From Isoetes taiwanensis (taxonomy: Eukaryota; Streptophyta; Lycopodiopsida; Isoetales; Isoetaceae), in the NCBI GenBank assembly GCA_021234155.1, contig JAJEKV010000071.1:4088483-4152482 (forward strand): a DNA stretch of 64,000 nt, in the 5' to 3' direction. The translations under genes were made by a program, and so were the position numbers. A model generated the notes under the pieces. It saw only the letters and a list, made by a program, of their open reading frames with translations, had not been told where the DNA came from and did no database searches. Shown here in pieces: positions 10,036 through 20,700 of the stretch (position 1 is its first letter; every line of letters begins with the position of its first letter).

Positions 10036-10928
10036 CATACTGGTTGTATCGGCCTTGGGGTGACAAGAGTGTGGCAGGAGGCGCGGGTGCTCTTTTGCCA
10101 CATCAATTAGATTCCAGGACATGCACATACCTAGTCCAGAAATTTATGCTTGAGGGTGGCAGTGTCCTTGATTTCTTCTCTGGAGGATCCTTTAGCCGTG
10201 CAGCTATGTGCGAAGGGTATAAAGCCACTGCCTTTGAGAGTGATGAGAATATGCAGCTTAAACTTATTCAGATTTTTTATCAACTCGAGGTAATGCTGGA
10301 CGAGAAGAAATCGAGAGCCTGTGCATTGCAAAAGATAGCAGAGGGTAAAAAGAAAGCAAGCGGCTCCAAGGCAAGTGCTGTAGTGTCCACTCCTCCACCT
10401 CCTTGTCCATTCCCTGCACAAACGGTGCAAGAGTTGCAATCCACTCTCCGAATGTCTAAAGATTCTCTCACAGACCATTTGAGAAAGGTTGCAGGTTTTG
10501 GAGCAAAGGACATGACTTTCTTTAGAAAGAAGAAGGATAACATTAATGCTTTGGCGGGCACTACACTAGTGTGCACCCAAGATGTGGTCGAGGGTAGCTC
10601 GAAGTTTACGCAGCTACTCCTCAAGGACGAAGAACCTTCTATTGTCTTGGAGACACAAGAAGCTCAACCTGTGGACCCACTACCATCAGAGCAAGAAAAG
10701 GAGGTCGAAAAGGAGATTCAGTTCGAGAAAGAGGCTGACGTTGGAGACGAGGAAGTTGAGAAGGAGGATGATGTTGAAATGGAAATTGAGAAGGATGCTC
10801 CTGACGCTACACTAACCAATGAAGAATTCCTCGCCCAGATGGAGCTCCAAAAGCAAGCGGCACAGGCAGGGGGAGAAGAAAGTGAAGCTGCTCACACAAC
10901 TACGTCAGCTGAAGGGGTGGACCCTTAG
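10036..10928 (+). CDS. Methyltransferase-like gene, last exon: AdoMet-motif region and acidic tail
   Basis: Open for about 297 codons to the TAG at 10926-10928. It starts YWLYRPWGDKS, then LLPHQLDSRTCTYLVQKFM, then GGSVLDFFSGGSFSRAAM at about 10158-10211 and EGYKATAFESD. This order (P-H-Q-L helix, then V-L-D-F-F-S-G-G, then a strand ending E-S-D) is that of the C-terminal AdoMet-binding motif I of permuted N4/N6-type DNA methyltransferases, normally D-P/F-F-x-G-S-G followed by an E or D that binds ribose. The second Gly-Ser pair is altered (G-G-S-F). After it come a Lys-rich helix, a Pro-rich linker (STPPPPCPFP), and an acidic coil (about 10670-10840) rich in Glu/Asp. Substrate and activity cannot be deduced. 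The exon is intact, unlike its upstream partners. Confidence 0.65.
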
Positions 10929-10952
10929 GCACAAGGGGTCTGTTTTGCTAGC

Positions 10953-10995
10953 ACAGGGGTGCAAATTGGGCGGGCGCCCAATTTCGCACCTCTGT
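10953..10995. repeat. Extended 43-bp hairpin 24 bp after the stop codon
   Basis: The family palindrome (10963-10984) is embedded in longer arms: ACAGGGGTGC on the left and GCACCTCTGT on the right, with one mismatch and one extra C. It is the only single, non-arrayed copy and sits just downstream of the stop codon, so the transcript could fold into a stable stem-loop of about 20 bp. Confidence 0.85.
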
Positions 10996-11236
10996 TACTC
11001 AGTGTATATGTTTTTAGAATGAAATTGAGTGAAAAAAATTGTTTTTATGTACATTGACCAAGAAAATAAATACATGTCGAATATTTTTGGTATTACTTTC
11101 CAATGTTTACAACATTTATTAACCCACAGTTTGGTATTCTTTTAGATAAAGAAAATACATAGGTCTTACAAGACATGGCTAATTCAACACAAACATACTA
11201 GATAATAGACAACATATAATAGAAAAGACCAAAGCT

Positions 11237-11737
11237 TCAGTCAATGCCCAGTTCAACCTGAATAAGATCCCCCAGATCGAACTCATCAATATGACTTCGA
11301 CTGCACAGATCCAGCCAGTCATCCAAGTTTTTGAGAGAGTGACCACTGCTGACGATGAGCTTGGTTACCAAACCTTCGCATTGTCTTCTTTGCTTCTTGT
11401 AAAGCTTCTTAAACAGAGGTCGGAACGTGTTGTGCATCCAAACGTCCTCCATTTTCAGCAGCCTTTTCAGTGCCTTTGCCCTGTAAATAAAGCATTTCAA
11501 AGATATGAGGCAGTCCTCCAGCTCCACCCTACTGAGTTCTTCCTCATCGCCATCCTTTATCAACCCATCCCCTTCGAGGAGCTTCGTGAATTGGGCACTA
11601 ACTTCTCTCGTTCGGATCTGGTTCATCTCGTTTTGTACCTCCAGCTGCAACTGATTCGCATGGGCTAAGATTGCCTCACTAATATGAGACTGCATTTCGG
11701 TGATGGTGTGTCCCTGTCTGCGCCTTGTGTCGACCAT
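11237..11737 (-). CDS. Unknown 166-aa helical protein
   Basis: An uninterrupted ATG-to-stop frame on the minus strand, convergent with the methyltransferase-like gene. It starts MVDTRRRQGHTITEMQ and is predicted by eye to be almost wholly helical. It has an N-terminal amphipathic coil (ISEAILAHANQLQLEVQNEM), a middle basic stretch (FKKLYKKQRRQCEG) and an acidic C terminus (DEFDLGDLIQVELGID). There are no cysteine-histidine clusters or known catalytic motifs. It is one of the few unbroken frames in the window and lies between the methyltransferase-like gene and the Rep gene, so it could be an accessory protein of either element. I do not recognise a family. The start is the first ATG in frame; the 5' flank is AT-rich. 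Confidence 0.5.
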   Translation of the reverse strand: MVDTRRRQGHTITEMQSHISEAILAHANQLQLEVQNEMNQIRTREVSAQFTKLLEGDGLIKDGDEEELSRVELEDCLISLKCFIYRAKALKRLLKMEDVWMHNTFRPLFKKLYKKQRRQCEGLVTKLIVSSGHSLKNLDDWLDLCSRSHIDEFDLGDLIQVELGID

Positions 11738-12024
11738 TTTCCTGAGATGAATCTAAGAGAGCGAATGAAGGTGCTTGCACGAAGAGATAGAATGAAGAGA
11801 CAATGAAGAGACTGGATGAAGGGACCTCCTATCTCACCTACTTGCACGATTCCCGAAATTGTGGCTCATTTTAATAACAAGAAATGACGAAATCTAAAAA
11901 TTGGCATTGGGTTCCACGGCCTGCCCTGTCAACTATCCCACGGAATCCGAGTTCTTTTTTAAGCAAAAACCCTATATTTTCAAGAAAAAACCCTATATTC
12001 TTACCACTGGCGCTAATTTGAGAT

Positions 12025-12053
12025 ATTTATGGACTTGTGGAAAGTCCATAAAT
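12025..12053. repeat. Perfect 12-bp inverted repeat (hairpin) beside the Rep stop codon
   Basis: ATTTATGGACTT and AAGTCCATAAAT flank the loop GTGGA. It lies 14 bp beyond the end of the Rep reading frame. Single-stranded hairpins are typical termini or origins for HUH-type elements; here that role is inferred. Confidence 0.8.
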
Positions 12054-12066
12054 AATGAAACTGTGC

Positions 12067-12468
12067 TTAATGGAGCTTAGTATTCCTTAATGCCTTGCAA
12101 ACAAGGACAACCCCCACAGGCTTCTTAGCTCCCCACCTAAACCTGCGCTTCATGGCCAAATTGACTACTCTAGGGGACTTCAGAGCAAGCCTAAAGACAC
12201 ACTGGTAATGCAGGTGATCTAGGTCACTCCCCCTCTCCGCTGCAACAGCACCTGACACACAATCCTCCTCACAGAACTTAATCAGCATGTCATAGAACTC
12301 TGGGGGTGCATCCTTGCCTGCCACACCCAGGGTAACACTGACGTCTATGAGGCCTATGCCTTCATCCTCAGGGCCATCTCTGCATGCCTCCACAGTAGAC
12401 CTGCCAGAAGAGGACTTTGGCTGCCCATTCCTGCCTGCCCGGCCTGCTCTTCTAGCATCCCTCCTCAT
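12067..12468 (-). pseudogene. HUH Rep (Replitron-like) protein, N-terminal half
   Basis: A minus-strand frame of 133 codons. After a basic, low-complexity N terminus (MRRDARRAGRAGRNGQPK) comes ISSVTLG-like motif I (IDVSVTLGVAG), then PPEFYDMLIKFCEED, and HLHYQ at about 12160-12175. This is the H-hydrophobic-H motif II that binds the metal in HUH endonucleases. It is followed by F-R-L-A and MKRRFRW. The frame stops right after NTKLH, before the catalytic tyrosine motif. The other half of a similar protein, including Y-C-M-K, occurs at 47-671, and the two break at the same position, suggesting either a lost second exon or a truncation hotspot. Reps of this kind nick and religate DNA during peel-and-paste or rolling-circle transposition. 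As it stands this copy cannot be catalytic. Confidence 0.6.
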
Positions 12469-13119
12469 GGAAAGAAAACAAACAGAACAACAAAGAACAG
12501 AACGGAATTAAGCTAACCTGGTGAAGGCGCCTCCAACCTGACGATTTATACACAGAAATATTGGCGGCTTCCCCATCTTATCCACTCCCACGATGCCAGG
12601 AACGGAAAGCCTCGCCTGCCAAAGATAGCGCCCCGACCTCGAATATAGATTGCCCACAAAACCTAACCATTGCTGAATGCCAAAGATTCTCTTACGCCCC
12701 ATTCATGTACGCTTTTTTATACAATACACCCCCATATCCATTAAAACCTTATGTTACAAACATACCCTTTCAAAAACTAGCAAACTATATTGATAGCAAG
12801 TTAGTGAAACCATTATGGATGGGATTAAAAAACTTCGCCCTTTCGGGTTTTCAAGGAAAATCCTGACGATAATGGGATCACTAATCTATGCTAGGGTCAT
12901 TATAATAGAATTTGTACCCGCATGCTGACCAACCTTGTTGGATGAAAATACAATATAACAAAGAAGTTGAAATTGAAGTTATGTTTGAGTTGCCTTCTCA
13001 GTAAACTTCATCTTGTGCCTAGAATCCAACACCTTCGTCCAAAATGCCAAAGTATGGAAAAAAAAAGCCCACCAATTGCTTCCCTGCATACACAAGAAAA
13101 TGAACCAAAAGCCACTAGG
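12469..13119. other. Non-coding 5' flank of the Rep gene
   Basis: No supported gene. AT-rich from 12700 onward, with a long A/T run region at 12710-12800. Confidence 0.5.
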
Positions 13120-13222
13120 GATATCCAGGCACGAGGGCCTCCATCCAGGCACGAAGGCCTTCAAACAGGCACAACGGTCCCAACTAGGCATGAAGGCCTC
13201 AACCAGGCACTAGGCCTCCAAC
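13120..13222. repeat. Short tandem repeat around CCAGGCACGAAGGCCT
   Basis: Five irregular units of about 20 bp: AGGCACGAGGGCCTCCATCC, AGGCACGAAGGCCTTCAAAC, AGGCACAACGGTCCCAACT, AGGCATGAAGGCCTCAACC and AGGCACTAGGCCTCC. Confidence 0.8.
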
Positions 13223-13572
13223 AAGATGTTACTTTACACAAAGTTTACAATTGGAAAAAAGGGTGGGGGGATGGGGCCCAACACTTGGAAGAAGAAAGGG
13301 AGATGCAACGAGAGCTGATGAGGAAGAAAGGGATGAGGAAGAACCTAAATAGGGAGCTACAAGGGAAAAGGACAAAATAACTAATTGCAACTACCTTCGT
13401 AGTTCTAGAACTTTGTTTTCCTTCTATTCGGTGAAACGAAGGAAAACACCATTTCTAGAACTACTATGGATAGACATGGACAAGAATGCTGAAAAAGAGG
13501 CAGAGGAGAAGCAAAGGAGAAGCAACGTAATTCCTTAAGGAGAGAGGAAACCAGAAGGCGCCCAAATGATCT

Positions 13573-13698
13573 AAAAGGCCAAAAATCGAGGACTAGAAAT
13601 TAAATAACTTATCTTAGAAGGCCATACGCTTCCTTAAAAGGCCAAAAATCAAGGACTAGAAATTGAATAACTTATCTTAGAAGACCATACGCTTCCAG
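13573..13698. repeat. 63-bp direct repeat, two copies
   Basis: AAAAGGCCAAAAATCGAGGA begins at 13573 and recurs at 13636. Both copies run through GACTAGAAAT, AATAACTTATCTTAGAAG and CCATACGCTTCC with about four differences. Confidence 0.85.
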
Positions 13699-16328
13699 GT
13701 TTCAAAATTGAGGGAAGAAAATCTTCTAAGAACATGAACATGGAGTGGGTAAAGGATAAAAGAAGAGAAGGATTAGGGAAACAAGGAATGTATCTCAAAA
13801 TAAGAATATAGTTTAGCTAAAGAGGCTTGGCACTCGACCAAATACCCACATTGACCTATTTAAGAAATATAGGCTCCACATTAAAGCTCCATGCATGAAC
13901 AAGGTGCGCAGCACATTGTGTACGAGGAGGCAAAGAGACAAATGAAATTTGAGTGGAAAGTTTGCAAAATGGCATAAGTGAAAGGACTTGACTTAGCACT
14001 TACAAATCTACCAAAAAAAAAAAAAAAAAAAAAAAAACTAGCAAAAAGGCATGTGTGGGTTGGGCGAAAGCAAGATCAAGCTAAAAACTATGAAGGGCCA
14101 AGCAAGATACCCAAGGATCTCATGGAAATCATGGTGGTAAAGGAAGCCAATGGTGCAATTAAGTTTAGATTGTGCGCAAATGGTTAGAACACATATTGAT
14201 GATATCGTAAGTAACTTAAGGATCTATAGATGACTATTATCCAGCTCTAGTTTACGAACATAGGTGATAAGCTGCCAGCTAATTCTCCAATTAAGTAAAT
14301 ACAATTGTTCTAAGGTGCAAATTAAAGTCAAGGGACAAAGAAAGATCAATGCAAGTGACAAAAGCAAGACGAAAACTTGATAAACAACATTAAAAAAATA
14401 CACAACATTAGAAAACCCTGCCCAACATTGTTGGACTTTTCTTTCAGTTCAAAAACTTGCATAAATTAGAAATATATTATCTGATATTTTTGTAAGTACA
14501 AGTGGTGATCAATGTAAGAATTAAGCCCTTCACTAAGCTCAGATAAATGTTATCTATCCATGGATGAGCTTCAGCTGCAAGAACTTCTCCAAGGTATTTC
14601 CAAGGCATAAACTGAAGAAGGATGCATTTGGGAAAGTGCCCAATGTTACCGAGGTTATTAAAGTGCCCAACATTATTGGGGCAATGCTCGGCATGTAATG
14701 AGATTTATTATGTGTATTGGTGTATTATGTATAGTGTGTGTCTATGTTGGAGTTTGTTTCATGTAGTGCATCCATACAAGGTTTAATGTACTTTAGCACC
14801 TGCATTTGCCAACCATGCCATTCAAATGATGTGTGGCATAGGAAGGAGACATCTATTAGTTGTTTGTATTTTGTAGTTGGTTGTCTTAGCAACAAGCTTC
14901 CACAACATGATCATAAAGGCATTTATTTGCATGTTTTCTGAAGAAATGCTCCTCCAAAAATTGGTCATTCGGTACAAAATACATTTCCCATAAATGAGCT
15001 AATTGAGCTAATTATTCATGAATAGAGTACTCCTAGAGTTGACAAAGGCATTAATTGAGATTGCAACATGAAAATTTGCAGAAACTTATGCATCAAAAGA
15101 AGGCAAAAACTTATGCATCAAGCTTTTACATCGTTAAGCTCGAAAAATGCAAAGGTGGACATACACTTAAAGATGGGAATGAATTCTTTTCCAACTAAAA
15201 AGTACAGTGTTGGTCATTATAGTTGGAATCGCCGATTGCAAATGCATCCAAGCATGGGCTAGAGCTCAAACTTTGCTATTTCCGCTAAGAACATAAATGA
15301 ATGGTGCAAAAATCATGACCAAGGGATTGGCTCAAACTCGGATAGGCCTATAAAGTGGCTCCAACTACCAATAAGTCAACAAACAACATACAGCAGTACA
15401 ATAGTACAAATGCCTAATCTCGTAGTCAACAAACATAATCACATGAGGTAGACCATGGTACCGATCCAAGCATTTTTAGGCGGAGATCTAAATAGTGTGA
15501 ATATTGCATACATAACCTAAAGGCAAAGCAAAAACGAAAGCATTCATAGTCGGAAAATGTACCAAACTTTGGATAATCATGAATGTGACTTTTATTTCTC
15601 GATCATCTCCTGCCAAAGAAACTGTTTGGATCAGAAGTTTACCTTTTGATATTCAAAAACACGATAAAACAGCCAAGGAGTAACTTGGCTAAGCAGCCTG
15701 TAGCATCGACGAGAATTTATGTAGACACAGATATGGATTGGAGACATTTGTTTCTGAATAGTAACTGCTAGTACGTATAATAGAATACCATTAATGAGAT
15801 CCACAAATGTAAAGAGATCTAACTTGTAAATAGTACAGTATACCTATTAGCAAATGTGAGAATCAGTTGTAACAGCTTTTTTCAAGCAGACTTGTTATAT
15901 TCTGCCAAAAGTTGAATAAAATTACATGACAAAATTAATATGCATTTTTGTTGACATCAAAATATTCTTGAATTAGTCTCTCATCTGCATATTTGGATAT
16001 GGACCACATCAGTAAGAAATGAGCATCTTCGTTGCTTGCCTTTTCCCATCTGTATATAGAATTTCTGTCCGTCTATATAGGGTTCGTTTTTTCCAAAATC
16101 GAGTCCAAATGTTTTCTGAGATAGAGATCATAGACAGTTTAGGTTTTGCATAAAGAGAGGGGCACGTTTGCTGATATTTATGCTGAACCCAGTTTTCGGG
16201 TTCTTAGGCTTTTCTCGGTTGATCCGAGCAACTATAAGGATGCTCCAAGGGGAGGTATCAGGAGAATTTCAAAAGAATTATAGGGGACAAAATCAGTAGA
16301 TCCCAAAATTACCTACCAAATACATAGA
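13699..16328. other. Non-coding AT-rich region with a 25-A run
   Basis: No supported gene. A run of 25 A lies at 14013-14037, followed by CTAGCAAAAAGGCA. A nearly identical junction (poly-A, then CTAGCAAGAGGCA) occurs near 20160, which may mark ends of a poly-A-tailed repeat family. Confidence 0.5.
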
Positions 16329-17740
16329 TTGGATTCGCATGTGCACAACTGTGGCAACCAATGCATTGTTGAAGAGAAAAGGAGAGAGGACTGCAATCTG
16401 TTAACCAAAGGAATTAAGGACCTCTTAAGCATAGCCAATCAAGCTAGGCCCAAAATATTTGATCTTAATGAAGAGGTCATTGCGGTCAATGAGGAAGTTC
16501 ATTTCGCCCTAGAAGACACATGTGCTGAAGCCAACACTATAAAAGGTGTATCTGGGGAACTTTTGTAGATCATTCAACTGTTGAATGAAGAAGAGCTTTA
16601 ACCCAAACTGGTGGGGCTTCGAAAGAAAGGTATTAAAAGCCTTGCTGTTGTGTTTTTACATTCGTATATATTTCCTCAACACTCTCCTTGCTTATGCTCA
16701 TGTAGTACAAAGGAAGAAAAAGTTTCTCCTGTACACTCACCAATATCAGGGCAGAAGAAAGTACCAACTAAAGATGAAAGTATTTCCAAAGCACATGAAC
16801 CTATAGTTGAAAAGCATGGCAAAAGCAAAAGTACCTGACAGGAAATAAGCTCTGCTGATAAAGGCGATAGTGCTACCTCGCCATGGCCTAATAAGTCAGC
16901 TTTTCCTGTAGAAGCCAAGTGGAAGCTTGAACAATATATTCATCCTGATGCCATGCTAATAAACTGGCTATGCTAATAAACCGAGACCAACTGGCACTAA
17001 GGAAGAAATCTTTACTACGGAGAGAATATATTAAATAGACAAATGGCCCTAATATAGAAAGGTGTAAGCTTGCGGGATGATTAGAAGCTGCCGCACAATG
17101 CAATAGATTGCAAGTTATACCTTTTTGTGATGATGGGCTAACTTATCACACTCCATAACGGACTCAACTCGCCCCGCTTGTTTTTAAGGCAATATCCTTA
17201 CACCCAAGAGCACAACATGCATGAAGAATGACATAGATATGAATGGGCTTCAAAATGCCTCCCTTTGAAAGCCCCAAACCCCACCGACGAAGGGTGAGTC
17301 CGAGAGCAAACCACAATACACATAATATGTAAGCTACAACATGGTTATGAAAGAGATGTGATGCAATGAAGATTGAAATCGTGGTTCCTGCAAAAGATTT
17401 ATGTAGGTTGGAAACGATGAGAACGTTCTCTGAAAATGTTAATGGGTATGAGAAAGCGGGATGGAAACTCCTAGTATTTAAGTTGCAAATAAGCGTAAGA
17501 CTACCGCGGAGGCACATGAAATGGTCAATGTCTGAACTCAAAATCAAGCTACAAATGCAAAAACTGTTGAAGAACATACCATCCTTGGTGAGAAAGTTCA
17601 TAGGTTACGAAATGAGCTGAACTCAAAATCCTTGGAAATATCTAAAGTGAAGAACAAGAATGTGGATCTCAATCAAAAAATCCTGCCAAGCTTTTCTAAT
17701 CCAAACTCTCGAAGAGCATTGCAGCTACGTCGCTTGTGAA
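16329..17740 (+). pseudogene. Scattered exons of an unidentified coiled-coil protein
   Basis: Separated open pieces look like remains of one gene. 16329-16568 has LLTKGIKDLLSIANQARP, then DLNEEVIAVNEEVHFAL. About 16610-16860 has LRKKGIKSL followed by a Ser/Lys-rich stretch (GQKKVPTKDESISKAHEP). 17530-17740 has KTVEEHTILGEKVHRLRNEL and SLEISKVKNKNVDLNQKI, a heptad-like coiled coil ending RRALQLRRL and a stop. GT/AG boundaries are plausible but not demonstrable. Coiled coils of this style occur in kinesin-like and many other proteins, so I assign no function. Confidence 0.3.
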
Positions 17741-20700
17741 GTAATAATTTTTCCTCCTTAATGCTATCAAGTTCAGATCCAGTGCAGCTTAAAAAATGCA
17801 GCCCAATATAGATCAACCACCTCTTGAATTTTAAGATAGAATATTTCTAGAGCCGTGTTGATTGAAGGAATTCTTTGGTCAATTGTGCAGGGTTGCAGAA
17901 GATGAATAATCTCCTGGATTTCAAGGTAAGATTTACATTTTTACCTTGCAGATGAGGGTCCCACATTGCGCCCACTATACTTCTACGTGGTCTTTCTTCT
18001 CGAAGTAGGAATGTCATGTAGAAATGGGCAGATGAATGACAGCACCATAGCCAGGAAGCTCCAGTCGGGAAAGGAAAGCAAGAAAAAAAAAACAGAGTCC
18101 TAGTCTATGTTAAGCATTGAGACTATGCCTCTGAGGTCTGGACAGATAATCCAGCCACATCGTATTCTTTCCTGCAACTGGTTAAAAAGCGATAAAAGGA
18201 AGAAATATTGAAGAGAAGATGAAACAACAAGACATACACCTGAGCAAAGAAAAGGAAGAACAAAAAGTCGTTAGAAAGGAGAAGCACCATGACGACTTAC
18301 CATGGATTTGTGGATGGAGCACAAAAAGACAAAATGCTCCATATACCTATTGCATCATATAAGCAAACAATGGCAAAAGATATTAGAATCACCATTCAGC
18401 ATAAACTATAGTCATCGAAAGGAAGAATTGAACTCTACAGAACAAAATACCTTCACAACAAAAACGTCAAAACACCATAGTTCCTCTTTTAAAAGTTGTC
18501 AAAATCCACTTCTCGTCTAGAGATGCCTAAATACCAAAAATTCCTTCTTCCTTTTTTAGAGACATCGAAATCCCGTTGTTACATAAAAATGCCCTTCTAT
18601 CTGATGGCAATAACAGACCGGTAATTTAAGGGCCTTGTTTGTGGCTTCCTACGTGCCCTGCTTTCAAAAAGAATCTCGAAGCTTGGATGCCCTGTTTTCA
18701 CAAATTTGCGAAGCTTGGATGCCCTTTTTTCAAAAAATTGCGAGCAAAGATGGTCAGAAAAATTCTCGAAGTTTGGATGCACTCTTTTTAAAAACTTGCA
18801 GTGGATATTGTTTACGAGCTGCCAATGGTAGATCTCAAGTTACTCACACTATATAAAAGGGACGGTCGAATTTACTAATGCAATTTTGAGGAGGATCATT
18901 CTCTTTTGTTACAATGGGAAATGGCAAAGCCGCCTGAGCCCAAAGGGATGTTGAATTCATCTCTTGTGACCAGTTGTTGGTCAAAAGATGTTCATTACGT
19001 TTAGATTTGCGTGAGACAAATCTATTATCGATATTCAAATTCCATAGGGAAGGCAAGCCAATTATCTTCGTCAAGGGAAAGACATGTTACACAATCCATC
19101 CTTTTGATCTTATTCAGCCGGCAAGTTTGAAGTTTGACTAACGAGAACACATGAATCAAAGAGGCTGTATGCTATTGAAACTTCGGTTGCATCATAATGC
19201 TTGGAGTTGTATCAAGAAGATCTCACTCAAGAAAGGTTATGGCATGCTAGGTATGGCCATATTGGAGAAGTCTAGTTTGAAGAGTCTATATTCTCCACAA
19301 TTATCAAGGGCTCACAAATAGGCTTACATTGTGGATCAGAACTAGAATGAATTTATGATCTGGATTAGAAGCAAGCAGAAGCTGGGATTTGCTAAAAGGC
19401 TTGGTTAGTATGAGCACAGTATGAGCATACTGTGGCCAGATTCATCTGGCCAGTTCCCAAAGCATCCACCAACCCTGGCAGAACTACTCTACATGGCAGA
19501 AAACATCATGGAATACAAAAAAACCCAGTTCAAGATGCAATGCCATGGCAGAGTCATTTCTTCCTGTCTCGTATATCTTAAACCAAGGACTCAAATTCGG
19601 CAATGGCTTAAAAAAAAGGCAACCTCAATTTACTTGGAAGACTGATGCTGCAGAACCCTAAATGATGGACGAAGCCTGACGCACCAACACAAAGAAAAAT
19701 GCGTGGAAAATCCATCAAAGAAAACACAAAGGAAAAGCAATGGAAGCATACCTGGCTCGCTCATGATCCGGCAAATATCTGCCTCCGTCTGAGATGAATA
19801 AAACAAGGATTTTCCTGGAAACAGGTAAGCTGAAGCAGCGATTTCTTTTATTGAATCAGGATATTCAAACCGTGTCTACATTGTCTCATTATCAACAGCA
19901 AATGGAGCCACAACAAAAAAAGAGAGAGGCAAATATGCTTTGATCTTGCCAGAGGGAGCAGATGAAGAGGAAGACCGCGATTGAAGACTGGAAAATAATA
20001 GCTCGTGGTTTTTTCTAATTTCGATGATCGTCGATATAAAAATACTTAAAATCTAATGGCTATTCGTATGCCACATCAAATTTTGCAGAGGTGGAGGTGC
20101 TACGTGCATAGCCTAGAATTGCAAGAAAGGGTGTGGGCTTAGTTAGGCTGGCGTGCTAAAAAAAAAAAAAAACTAGCAAGAGGCACACCAGAAGACTTTG
20201 GCAAGGTAATATTTGTTAGGTTTATGGTTATTTATACGTTTGTGGCTTTTTTATTCATTATTTATGTTTCAGCGGTTTGAGGTAGCAGTTGAAAGCACCT
20301 CGATTAGCTTACGTGCTTTTGCATAGTTGATATGCATGTGATATGTTTTTTTTGTCAGATCATTGAACGAAAGAAGTGTACAAACACATGTAGAATAATT
20401 GACATTTGTTCAAACTAAATGTTATCATCAAAGTCATTGGCAATAGTTTCTCATGTATATTTATCTATTACGGCCATGAAATACAACTATAGTTCTTAGC
20501 ACTACTCTAGACCTCTAGCAAGATAAATGTTGTTTTACTATTTTATTGTGTATGAATGGATCCTATACTTAGGGGTAGACACTGGCTTTTCAACATCCAA
20601 TGTCAAATGTATAAAGTGATTGACCATATTTAGCTTTGAGGCAGGGATGTTTCTTTTGGTTGCTGTGCAGAAACTGTCATCAATGGCACCCAACTGCATC

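Noticed and set aside
13978-14187. Frame with a run of Lys (poly-K)
   Set aside because: It is the translation of a 25-A run.
19180-19330. LWHARYGHIG, resembling the Copia GAG-pre-integrase motif
   Set aside because: The match is short, no zinc finger, integrase core or neighbouring Copia domain was found, and frames break at once.
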